A DNA stretch of 5,825 bases. It comes from Deltaproteobacteria bacterium. GTDB taxonomy: Bacteria > Desulfobacterota > Desulfobulbia > Desulfobulbales > Desulfobulbaceae. Under the pieces are notes generated by a model. The model saw only the letters and a list, made by a program, of their open reading frames with translations, did not search any database and had not been told where the DNA came from. The stretch lies in NCBI GenBank assembly GCA_024277485.1, contig JAJRVA010000220.1, positions 1 through 5,825 of the forward strand, given 5' to 3'. The stretch's first letter is position 1. Each line of letters starts with the position of its first letter. This document shows, piece by piece, positions 1 to 5,303 of the stretch. Both the position numbers and the translations under genes were made by a program.

Positions 1-56
1 AAGGTATAGGCCAGGGCCGAGGTAACAGCCCCGCCGCCGGCAAGTTTTTCTCTCAT
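1..56 (-). CDS. N-terminus of a probable CcdA/DsbD-like membrane protein (partial)
   Basis: Eighteen codons are visible before the left edge, beginning Met-Arg-Glu-Lys-Leu, then a Gly-rich stretch and Val-Thr-Ser-Ala-Leu-Ala-Tyr-Thr. The ATG at 56..54 is chosen because a clear Shine-Dalgarno sequence, GAGGA at 68..64, lies 7 nt upstream. A charged start followed by a small hydrophobic stretch is compatible with the first membrane segment of a CcdA/DsbD-type thiol-disulfide electron carrier. Such proteins commonly sit next to thioredoxin-like and ArsR genes. That family assignment is an inference from context and 18 residues, with no diagnostic Cys in view. The reading frame is the same as that of the thioredoxin-like segment upstream, with no stop between them, so it could also be the C-terminal part of one fused read-through product. 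Confidence 0.4.
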   Translation of the reverse strand, partial: MREKLAGGGAVTSALAYT

Positions 57-239
57 TTTGGTTTCCTCAATGGTCTGAACGCCTTTGTCCTTATATGACA
101 GGTAGGCTTTCTCCAATGCAGGCGCTTCCTTTTTGCATTTCTTTCACCAGTGAGAACCGATATTGATGACCAGCGGAGTTTCCAAAAGCTCTGTCCCAGT
201 ATAGGTTTTGCCGTCAAGGTCGGTAAAGGTGAAGTCCAC
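57..239 (-). CDS. Thioredoxin/TlpA-like redox segment with in-frame UGA at the first redox-active position; candidate selenoprotein or decayed gene
   Basis: Read through the TGA at 146..144, this frame gives a TlpA-type strand (DFTFTDLDGKTY), a second strand (PLVINIGSHW), then stop/Sec, K-K-C and helix KKEAPALEKAY. The TGA replaces the first Cys of the usual W-C-x-x-C motif, while the second Cys (137..135) and the flanking Trp and Pro are kept. In this family the CxxC pair carries out thiol-disulfide exchange, and UxxC versions are known selenoproteins. The only plausible start in frame is GTG at 239..237, which has no obvious ribosome site. Upstream the frame is open back to a stop at 287..285. 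After KDKGVQ the rest of the fold (roughly 60 residues: later strands, cis-Pro loop, last helix) is missing, and the frame runs straight into the next gene. UGA recoding would require the host's selenocysteine machinery, which is not in the window. The alternative is a pseudogene with a nonsense change, a frameshift and an internal deletion. Confidence 0.5.
115..139 (-). promoter_or_regulatory. Hairpin just downstream of the in-frame UGA (weak bacterial SECIS candidate)
   Basis: Starting 4 nt after the UGA, the minus-strand RNA has AAUGCA (139..134) and UGCAUU (120..115), a perfect 6-bp stem around a 13-nt loop AAAAGGAAGCGCC. Bacterial SECIS elements are hairpins immediately 3' of the Sec codon with a G-containing apical loop, and the location fits. 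The canonical G at the start of the loop appears only if an inner GG/CC pair forms. With 6 bp and a partial match, the fit could be chance. Confidence 0.3.
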
Positions 240-363
240 TGCCCGGGCTAGCGCCGAAAAAACGGCTGAACATGTATATGCAGATCACCATAAAGACAAT
301 GCCGAAGAGCGGCATGAACCACCAACCTCCATACATCATCGGACCCCAATATGTTCCATTCAT
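214..363 (-). CDS. Small Met/Trp/Gly-rich single-pass membrane peptide (49 aa)
   Basis: The ATG at 363..361 has a strong Shine-Dalgarno sequence (GGAGG, 8 nt spacing) overlapping the stop of the ArsR gene, so it is co-transcribed and translated with it. The product starts MNGTYWGPMMYGGWWF and has one hydrophobic helix at about residues 16-32, then Ser-Arg-Phe-Phe-Gly. The Met/Gly/Trp-rich N-terminus plus one helix resembles small membrane proteins often found with metal-resistance and ArsR operons. Their cytoplasmic tail is usually longer. Here the tail (GASPGSGLHLYRP) overlaps the thioredoxin segment in another frame and looks like out-of-frame reading. A run of six T at 262..257 marks the place where one surplus base would disconnect this anchor from the thioredoxin frame, so it may be the N-terminus of a single broken or frameshifted gene. 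Confidence 0.55.
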   Translation of the reverse strand: MNGTYWGPMMYGGWWFMPLFGIVFMVICIYMFSRFFGASPGSGLHLYRP

Positions 364-368
364 AGTTG

Positions 369-692
369 TTACCTCCCGTTTCTGTCGGCTATCTTCAGTG
401 CGGGTATTTGCGCGGAAAAGGTATCGTCAAGACCTGCTATCCGGCATAACTCATCAAGCAGGTCAACAAGTTCGGGTTCGGCAAGACTGTTATAGATAAA
501 CGGTCCCTCCCGGCGGGTGGTGATTATTTTTGCACTGCGCAGGGCGCGGAGATGGAACGAGACCAGGGTCTGGGACAGGCCGGTGGCATGGATGATTTCG
601 GTTACCGACAGGGAGTCTCTGCCTATGGCACGGATAATGGCAAGCCGGTTGGCATCACCAAGTATTTTGATGAATTGCGCAAGTTCCTTCAC
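369..692 (-). CDS. ArsR/SmtB-family transcriptional repressor
   Basis: This 107-residue protein has the ArsR winged-helix layout. Helix 1 carries ILGDANRLAIIRAI (10-23), the helix-turn-helix is SVTEIIHATGLSQTLVSFHLRAL (about 29-51), with the recognition helix starting at SQTLVSFHL, and the beta-wing is IITTRREGPFIYN (57-68). Start is GTG at 692..690, preceded by GGAAGG at 5 nt spacing. Family members bind operator DNA as dimers and release it on metal(loid) binding or thiol oxidation. The classical alpha-3 ELCVC metal site is absent. The only cysteine is Cys83 in the C-terminal helix (ELCRIAG), so the inducer cannot be named and redox or sulfur sensing is possible. It heads an operon with a membrane peptide, thioredoxin-like and CcdA-like genes, and a palindrome in its promoter suggests autoregulation. 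Confidence 0.9.
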   Translation of the reverse strand: MKELAQFIKILGDANRLAIIRAIGRDSLSVTEIIHATGLSQTLVSFHLRALRSAKIITTRREGPFIYNSLAEPELVDLLDELCRIAGLDDTFSAQIPALKIADRNGR

Positions 693-721
693 GTGAGCCT
701 TCCCTTATATTTGCAACAGCT

Positions 722-743
722 TATATGAGTAATTATTGATATA
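722..743. promoter_or_regulatory. Candidate ArsR operator (AT-rich dyad)
   Basis: Arms TATAT (722-726) and ATATA (739-743) flank a central TAATTA (730-735), all symmetric about position 732.5. Of the 11 mirrored pairs, 9 match, failing only at 727/738 and 729/736. It overlaps the -10 element and predicted start site of the arsR promoter, where a repressor would block initiation. AT-rich dyads of this size are typical of ArsR/SmtB operators. Confidence 0.6.
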
Positions 744-770
744 GTAACCACGCCGTTACATATCTGTCAA
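741..770 (-). promoter_or_regulatory. Sigma70-like promoter of the arsR operon
   Basis: On the minus strand a perfect -35 TTGACA (770..765) is followed after 18 nt by TACTAT (746..741, 4/6 to TATAAT). The predicted start near 734 leaves about 40 nt of leader before the GTG at 692. It overlaps the AT-rich dyad. Confidence 0.55.
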
Positions 771-790
771 GTTTCAGTGTCCTGTTTGTG

Positions 791-823
791 AAAAAAAAAG
801 CCGGACAGCATGCGCTGTCCGGC
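791..823 (-). terminator. Intrinsic terminator of the rhodanese gene
   Basis: A perfect 10-bp GC-rich stem (GCCGGACAGC, 823..814, with its partner 809..800) and a 4-nt loop is followed on the minus strand by nine consecutive T residues (799..791). It lies 35 nt past the rhodanese stop codon and insulates that gene from the arsR operon downstream. Confidence 0.93.
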
Positions 824-857
824 CTGAGGAAGGGAAAGATTTCTGCCGGCAGGCGTG

Positions 858-1895
858 TTATTTCTTGCCGCCGGTCAGTTTTGTCAGGGCCGCTTCAAGT
901 TTGTCGACTTTTTTCTGCAGCTTCTTGATGGATTTGTTGACCTTGGCAAAGTTGTAGTACTGGACTCCGTTGGGGGCCTCGATGGGGTTGCCGGCGTGCA
1001 GGTCGGAGCCGTAAACACGCCACGAGTCATCCCAGTTGGCCGGGTCTTTGAATCCCATCAGCCTGAATTCAAAGTAGGTGAGAGTGGAGCGGGTACCGGT
1101 CTGGCAGTAGGCGACAATCCTCTTGTCCTTGTCAAGATCGCCGAATACCTTGGCCACGGATTCAGGAGAAATATAACCGGTAGCCTTCATCTTGCCTGTT
1201 TTCTTGTCCTTGACCTTGACCAGGGTATCCAGGTGGGAGACATTGATGGCTGTTGGCACATGGCCTGCCTGAACCGCACGCGCATCCTTGCCGACATATT
1301 CTTTTTTGGTCCGTGAATCGATCAGCTGGGTGCCGTTGCCTCCGGCAATCTGTACTATTTCAGCCGTGGTGGCCAGGCGGCTTGCAGCCACATTAGCCTT
1401 GAATGTTTTGGCTGGTTTCTGGGTCGGGGTCTTGTCCAGCCTGTTGCCGGCCTTGCGCCATGCATCAAGGCCGCCGTTCAGGACATAGACCTTGTCATGA
1501 CCTAAATATTCCAGTACCCAGAAGCCGACAGTTGCATCGGTGATGGTTTTCAGGCCGTCATAATAGAAGACAACATTGGTGTCATTACCGATACCAACCT
1601 TGCCAAGCAGTTTTTCATACTTGGTGACATCCTGGAAGACCCTCGAAGTCGGATCACGCAGGGCTTTTTTCGCTCTCTTGCCGAGACTGATGGCGCCTGG
1701 AATATGACCTTTGACATAATCCTTCAGGTCCCGCGCATCCACAACCACCCAGTCAGGCTTGTCGATATTTGCCTTGACTGTTTCGGCGTCAACAAGGAGA
1801 CCTGGATTCGCCCACTGCGCAGCTTGTGCGGCCCCTGTAAGTGAAAACAGGAACAAACTCAGAATCAAAAGCTTCACCCAATTTCTTTTCATCAT
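858..1895 (-). CDS. Exported tandem-domain rhodanese (sulfurtransferase)
   Basis: The 345-aa product has a Sec signal peptide (KR start, hydrophobic 8-20, cleavage near AQA at 24-26), so it acts in the periplasm or on the cell surface. Two rhodanese domains follow, at about 33-150 and 173-300. The first keeps the fold motifs VVDARDLKDYVKGHIPGA and LNGGLDAW, but its catalytic position is Asp113 (YYDGLKT), so it should be inactive. The second has Cys264 in a six-residue loop CQTGTR, which would carry persulfide. Members of this family move sulfane sulfur from thiosulfate or another donor to an acceptor; the substrate here is unknown. Residues about 317-340 form a Lys-rich coiled coil (heptad-like L/V/I), unusual for a rhodanese, which may mediate oligomerisation or surface attachment. 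ATG at 1895 is followed by a second ATG at 1892; AGAGG lies 5 nt before the first, and either could be used. It appears monocistronic, with its own terminator. Confidence 0.93.
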   Translation of the reverse strand: MMKRNWVKLLILSLFLFSLTGAAQAAQWANPGLLVDAETVKANIDKPDWVVVDARDLKDYVKGHIPGAISLGKRAKKALRDPTSRVFQDVTKYEKLLGKVGIGNDTNVVFYYDGLKTITDATVGFWVLEYLGHDKVYVLNGGLDAWRKAGNRLDKTPTQKPAKTFKANVAASRLATTAEIVQIAGGNGTQLIDSRTKKEYVGKDARAVQAGHVPTAINVSHLDTLVKVKDKKTGKMKATGYISPESVAKVFGDLDKDKRIVAYCQTGTRSTLTYFEFRLMGFKDPANWDDSWRVYGSDLHAGNPIEAPNGVQYYNFAKVNKSIKKLQKKVDKLEAALTKLTGGKK

Positions 1896-1941
1896 TTACA
1901 CCTCTCTTGAAAATTTTGCGTCTTTCTTGCAGGAGAAATTG

Positions 1942-1960
1942 TGAATGATTTTTTCATTCA
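1942..1960. promoter_or_regulatory. 7-bp inverted repeat upstream of the rhodanese gene
   Basis: TGAATGA (1942-1948) and TCATTCA (1954-1960) are perfect inverted copies separated by TTTTT. The site lies 47 bp upstream of the rhodanese start in the divergent region, a position suited to a regulator binding as a dimer. I cannot match it to a known regulon consensus. It could also form a weak hairpin. Confidence 0.4.
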
Positions 1961-2047
1961 TCAGTCTCAGTGCTGCCGCTCTTGTGTACGAGAGGATATA
2001 GCAATATACGTACCAAGGTGTTTTCTCCTGTAAATACACGACAATTG

Positions 2048-2105
2048 GTGTGGTATGGCCGGAAAGCTGTCCCAAACGGGACAGCCCGGGGTGTGGTTAT
2101 GGCCG
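2048..2105 (+). repeat. Structured leader before the glycosyltransferase operon: hairpin flanked by direct repeats
   Basis: GTGTGGTATGGCCG (2048-2061) recurs with one inserted T as GTGTGGTTATGGCCG (2091-2105). Between the copies is a perfect 8-bp hairpin, GCTGTCCC (2066-2073), loop AAAC and GGGACAGC (2078-2085), which a CCGG/CCGG pairing (2059-2062 with 2086-2089) could extend across an AAA bulge. No U-run follows, so it is not an intrinsic terminator. A second small hairpin (ACAGG/CCTGT) follows near 2108-2124. It fits no riboswitch class I recognise. The rest of the 1896-2174 gap holds only a weak promoter-like pair (TTGTGT at 1982, TATACG at 2005, 17-nt spacer). Confidence 0.5.
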
Positions 2106-2174
2106 CGACAGGACAGAAACCTGTTCATAAAACCAGGGCTTGCAACTCTTTGCAGGAAGAAGGATAATTGACCT

Positions 2175-3185
2175 GTGAAGTACCGCATGTCAGTGATAGT
2201 TCCGAACCGGAACGGTGCAGAAACAATCGGACTGTGCCTGGAAGCATTGTTTGGCTCGGAGCATGATTCCTTTGAGGTGGTCGTGGTTGACGACTCTTCC
2301 ACGGACAGCTCTGTTGCAGTTATTGAGCAGTTCCCCTGCACGCTCATCAGGCTTGCGGAACATTGCGGTGCAGCCGCGGCACGCAACAGGGGGGCGCAAA
2401 AGAGTCGCGGCAGGGTTCTTTTTTTTATTGATGGCGACTGCCTGGTGCGGAAAGATACACTTGCAACTGTTGAGAAGGCATACGCAAAGTGGGGGCCGGA
2501 GGCGGTTATCGGCGGGACCTACACCCGTCATCCCCATGATCAGAATTTTTTCAGCATGTTTCAGTCTGTCTTTATTCATTCCTGTGAGCTGAAAAACACC
2601 CTGCAGCCTGATTATATTGCCGCCCATGCCATGGTTATTTCTGCAGATGTGTTCCGGGTAACGGGTGGCTTTCCGGAAAATTTTCAGCCCATCATAGAAG
2701 ACGTGGAGTACAGCCATCGGCTGCGGCGGCAGGGGTACAGGCTGGTTATGGAGCCGGACATACAGGTGCGGCACATCTTTCATTTCAGGTCCCTGGCGGA
2801 TTCCATGCGAAACGGTTTTCGCAAGAGTAAATACTGGACCATCTATTCCCTTGCCAACAGGGACCTGCTGGCCGACTCCGGAACTGCCTCCCAGGGATTG
2901 AAGATAAACACCCTTGTTTTCTGCCTGATCTTGATTTCTGTTCCGGCTGCCGCATTTTTTTCAGCGCCACCCCTTCTTTTTCTCACCGGGGCATTGCTGC
3001 TGCTGAATATATTCGTCAACAGGCGGTTGTTTGTCCTCTTTTACAGGACCGGGGGCCTGTCTTTCATGTCCGGGGCAGTGATCTATTACATGCTGGTGTA
3101 TCCCCTTGCCGTTGCGGCAGGGGCGTCAGCGGGCCTGTTCAAGGCCCTTTCCGGCACCCGGCCTGAAGTTGCACCAGAGTCATGA
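2175..3185 (+). CDS. Membrane-anchored family 2 glycosyltransferase
   Basis: The 336-aa protein has a GT-A fold. It opens with VIVPNRNGAETI (7-18), then VVVVDDSSTDSS with the nucleotide-binding DD (39-40), the metal-binding DGD in FIDGDC (86-88), and acceptor-side Glu175-Asp176 (IIEDVEYS) followed by RRQGYR. GT2 enzymes transfer a sugar from a nucleotide-activated donor. The C-terminus carries two or three membrane helices (about 246-262, 266-280, 298-320), so it acts at the cytoplasmic face on a lipid-linked or membrane-proximal acceptor; donor and acceptor are unknown. GTG at 2175 is taken as start because AAGGA lies about 10 nt upstream. ATG at 2187 is possible but has a poorer ribosome site and would begin right at the first strand. 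Its TGA overlaps the next start as ATGA, indicating translational coupling with the radical SAM gene. Confidence 0.9.
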   Translation: MKYRMSVIVPNRNGAETIGLCLEALFGSEHDSFEVVVVDDSSTDSSVAVIEQFPCTLIRLAEHCGAAAARNRGAQKSRGRVLFFIDGDCLVRKDTLATVEKAYAKWGPEAVIGGTYTRHPHDQNFFSMFQSVFIHSCELKNTLQPDYIAAHAMVISADVFRVTGGFPENFQPIIEDVEYSHRLRRQGYRLVMEPDIQVRHIFHFRSLADSMRNGFRKSKYWTIYSLANRDLLADSGTASQGLKINTLVFCLILISVPAAAFFSAPPLLFLTGALLLLNIFVNRRLFVLFYRTGGLSFMSGAVIYYMLVYPLAVAAGASAGLFKALSGTRPEVAPES

Positions 3186-4276
3186 CCTATTCACTTTTTC
3201 GGCATATTGACTCGGTTTTCTGGAAAAGACAGCCCATCCAGTTGACATTTTTCCTCACCCGCAGGTGCAACGCCCGCTGCCCCTTCTGTTTTTATCTCTC
3301 CACGGATGCTGTACAGAGGGATGATGTGCCGGAATTGTCGCTCCTGGAAATAGAGAAAATGGCATCATCCCTGGGAAGACTTCTCTGGCTTGCCTTTTCA
3401 GGCGGAGAGATTTTCTTGAGGGATGACCTGGTTGACGTGGTCAAGGTTTTTTACCGGCGCAACCGGCCCGCGATTATTCTCCTGCCCACAAATGGGCTCC
3501 TTCCTGACGTCATCTATCGCAAAACATCCGCAATCCTTGCGAGCTGTCCAAAAAGTGTTGTGACGGTCAAGCTGTCCCTTGACGGCCCTGGACCGCTGCA
3601 CGACTCCCTGCGGGGTGTTGCCGGCGCCTTCGCAAAAACGCATGAAACATACCAGCTCCTTGCAGGGCTTGCTGCAAAGTATGATAATTTCGAGCTGGGC
3701 ATGAACACGGTATTTTGCGCGGCCAACCAGGACAGCATGGAGGAGATCATAGCGCATGTCAACAAACTGGATGGGATCAAGACCCATACGGTTTCCCTGA
3801 TCAGGGGAGATGTGCGTGACAGTGATTTGAAAAATGTCGATCTGCAGAAGTACCGGCAGACAATTTCCATGCTGGAGGCCAACCTGAAAAGCAGGCAGGC
3901 TGCCAGGTACCGCTTCAGGGGGGCCAGGCTCAAGTCGGCCCAGGATATTGTGCAGCGGCGCTTGATTCACCAGGTCAGGGTTGAGCGAAGACAGGTTGTC
4001 CCGTGCTACGCGGGGCAGTTGACCCTGGTGGTAACCGAAACAGGAGACGTGTATCCCTGTGAATCGTTTGCCCGGAAACTGGGCAATATCAGGGAGGCCG
4101 GCTGTGATCTACGGCAGATTCTGCGATCCGGGCCGGCAACAGAGGCCGTTGCTGCAATTCAGAAGGACGGTTGTTTCTGCACCCACGAGTGTTACATGAT
4201 GATGAATATTCTTTTCAATGCCAGGATATACCCGGCCCTGTTGAAAGAATTTCTGGCCTTGAAGGGCGGAGGTTAG
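3182..4276 (+). CDS. Radical SAM enzyme with SPASM-like C-terminal cysteine domain
   Basis: The 364-aa protein has the radical SAM cluster motif CNARCPFC (Cys29, Cys33, Cys36; CxxxCxxC), the SAM-binding GGE (74-76, FSGGEIFLR), LPTNG (101-105) and KLSLDGP (130-136). The C-terminal part has Cys275 (VPCYAG), Cys293 in GDVYPCE, a LGNIREAG turn and Cys331, Cys333 and Cys337 (CFCTHEC). This is the layout of a SPASM-type domain holding an auxiliary Fe-S cluster, though with fewer cysteines than the two-cluster form. SPASM enzymes mostly modify ribosomal peptides, proteins or sugar-linked substrates by radical chemistry; the substrate here is unknown. No ribosome site precedes the ATG, which lies inside the ATGA overlap with the glycosyltransferase gene, so translation is coupled. 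Its TAG stop shares TTAG with the TAA of the converging nucleotidyltransferase gene. No peptide precursor gene is evident nearby. Confidence 0.92.
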   Translation: MTYSLFRHIDSVFWKRQPIQLTFFLTRRCNARCPFCFYLSTDAVQRDDVPELSLLEIEKMASSLGRLLWLAFSGGEIFLRDDLVDVVKVFYRRNRPAIILLPTNGLLPDVIYRKTSAILASCPKSVVTVKLSLDGPGPLHDSLRGVAGAFAKTHETYQLLAGLAAKYDNFELGMNTVFCAANQDSMEEIIAHVNKLDGIKTHTVSLIRGDVRDSDLKNVDLQKYRQTISMLEANLKSRQAARYRFRGARLKSAQDIVQRRLIHQVRVERRQVVPCYAGQLTLVVTETGDVYPCESFARKLGNIREAGCDLRQILRSGPATEAVAAIQKDGCFCTHECYMMMNILFNARIYPALLKEFLALKGGG

Positions 4277-5283
4277 AGGACACAGTTTTTCATGGAAGGA
4301 TTTTCGATGTGATGATAATCCCCCCTGGCCAGCCTGGACGCGTCTACAATGATGTCCCGGACATCCCTGTTGAAGCCGATAATGCTCAGGATTTCCCGGA
4401 ACAGCCGCACGGCGAATCGTTTCAGTACCCTGAACTCATCAAAACAGAACGAAGATCCCTTGTCGCGCAGTAAGGAAACAACCTGCTCCGCCACATTTTC
4501 CCCCTGTAAGCCGTACGCTTTTTTCGCGTACAGGATCACGTCGGCTTTGGTCAGGGGAACCAGCCCCCGGGACGGCAGGGTAACATAGAACATGCGCATG
4601 ATCAGCTTGGCAAACATGTAGGCAGGCTGCAGTCCTTCACAACCGCCATTCTTCCTGCGACAGGTCGGGGAACAGCCCCTCTGCCGCATTTCTTTCTGCA
4701 GTTTTTTCAGCATTTCATAGTATGGGGTGGCAATGTTTTCATGCAGACAGGTGGTGTAATATTCCTTTTCCGGCAGCAGGGGGAACCGCCTGTTGCGCAG
4801 CAGCAGTACATAGCCGTCATCCTTGACAACCACCCCGTGCCGAATGGAGTGCGCGAATGGAGAGGATATCTCGAAAAGCCTTTGCACCTGTTCCGCGGTG
4901 AGGACGGTGTACTCAAAATGTATATCCTGCCCGCCGCTCATCGAGTCCTCAATTTCTTTTTCTATAACTGCTTCGCTGACCTGGGTGTGCCCGGCTGTGG
5001 TGGTGATAATGACAATGTCAATGTCGGATGATCCTGTATGGGCATTGTAGGCAGTGCTGCCGACCACCACGATGCTGTGGATGGACCTGTAGCAGGGCTC
5101 AAGGAAGGAGAGCCTGCCGGTAATTCTTTCTTTTATGGCAGGAGGGAGGTTTCTTTTACGGCAATGGATGGAGGAGGGCGTGATAGAAGGTTGTTCCGCT
5201 GCCGTTCCGGGTCCGTGATGGACCCGCCTGCCGCCCCGGTTGAAAGGTTGAGCACTGTATCGTATTGTACTGCACTGCACCAT
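4273..5283 (-). CDS. Nucleotidyltransferase-fold protein with helical C-terminal domain
   Basis: The 336-aa product has the polymerase-beta-like nucleotidyltransferase signature VVVGSTAYNAHTGSSDIDI: Gly75-Ser76, Asp87 and Asp89, with Glu124 in IHFEYTVL as a good third metal ligand, so the active site looks intact. Such enzymes transfer NMP to a small molecule, a protein or an antibiotic, or build dinucleotides. The target here is unknown, and at this length it is not a minimal toxin-antitoxin MNT. Residues about 180-320 are mostly helical, as in kanamycin-nucleotidyltransferase-like substrate domains, and include a compact C-x3-C-x6-C cluster (Cys204, 208, 215) that might bind metal. The first 45 residues are Arg/Pro-rich and precede the usual fold. 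Start ATG at 5283 has only a weak AGAGA site but sits about 37 nt behind a good promoter, and I see no internal alternative start. The gene converges on the radical SAM gene with 4-bp stop overlap and no terminator between. Confidence 0.85.
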   Translation of the reverse strand: MVQCSTIRYSAQPFNRGGRRVHHGPGTAAEQPSITPSSIHCRKRNLPPAIKERITGRLSFLEPCYRSIHSIVVVGSTAYNAHTGSSDIDIVIITTTAGHTQVSEAVIEKEIEDSMSGGQDIHFEYTVLTAEQVQRLFEISSPFAHSIRHGVVVKDDGYVLLLRNRRFPLLPEKEYYTTCLHENIATPYYEMLKKLQKEMRQRGCSPTCRRKNGGCEGLQPAYMFAKLIMRMFYVTLPSRGLVPLTKADVILYAKKAYGLQGENVAEQVVSLLRDKGSSFCFDEFRVLKRFAVRLFREILSIIGFNRDVRDIIVDASRLARGDYHHIENPSMKNCVL

Positions 5284-5303
5284 GATTTCTCTGTAATGCT
5301 ATT

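Noticed and set aside
855..1316. 153-codon plus-strand frame antisense to the rhodanese
   Set aside because: Shadow of a strongly supported gene; low-complexity hydrophobic translation with no motif.
2066..2085. Perfect hairpin considered as an intrinsic terminator
   Set aside because: No T-run on either side; followed by CCGGGG and preceded by GGAAA.
1970..2167. 65-codon plus-strand frame ending just before the glycosyltransferase, considered as a peptide precursor for the radical SAM enzyme
   Set aside because: GTG start without ribosome site, no leader/core pattern, and it lies across the leader hairpin and repeats; best explained as chance.
1967..2386. 139-codon minus-strand frame across the leader and glycosyltransferase start
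   Set aside because: Antisense to a well-supported GT2 gene, with no recognisable domain.
3398..3970. Two long minus-strand frames inside the radical SAM gene
   Set aside because: Shadow frames opposite conserved radical SAM motifs; no start signals or family features.
4171..4473. 100-codon plus-strand frame over the convergent junction
   Set aside because: Antisense reading of the nucleotidyltransferase 3' end and out-of-frame radical SAM; no ribosome site.
4273..5283. Nucleotidyltransferase as the antitoxin of an MNT/HEPN toxin-antitoxin pair
   Set aside because: 336 aa is far longer than a minimal MNT antitoxin and no HEPN partner gene is adjacent.
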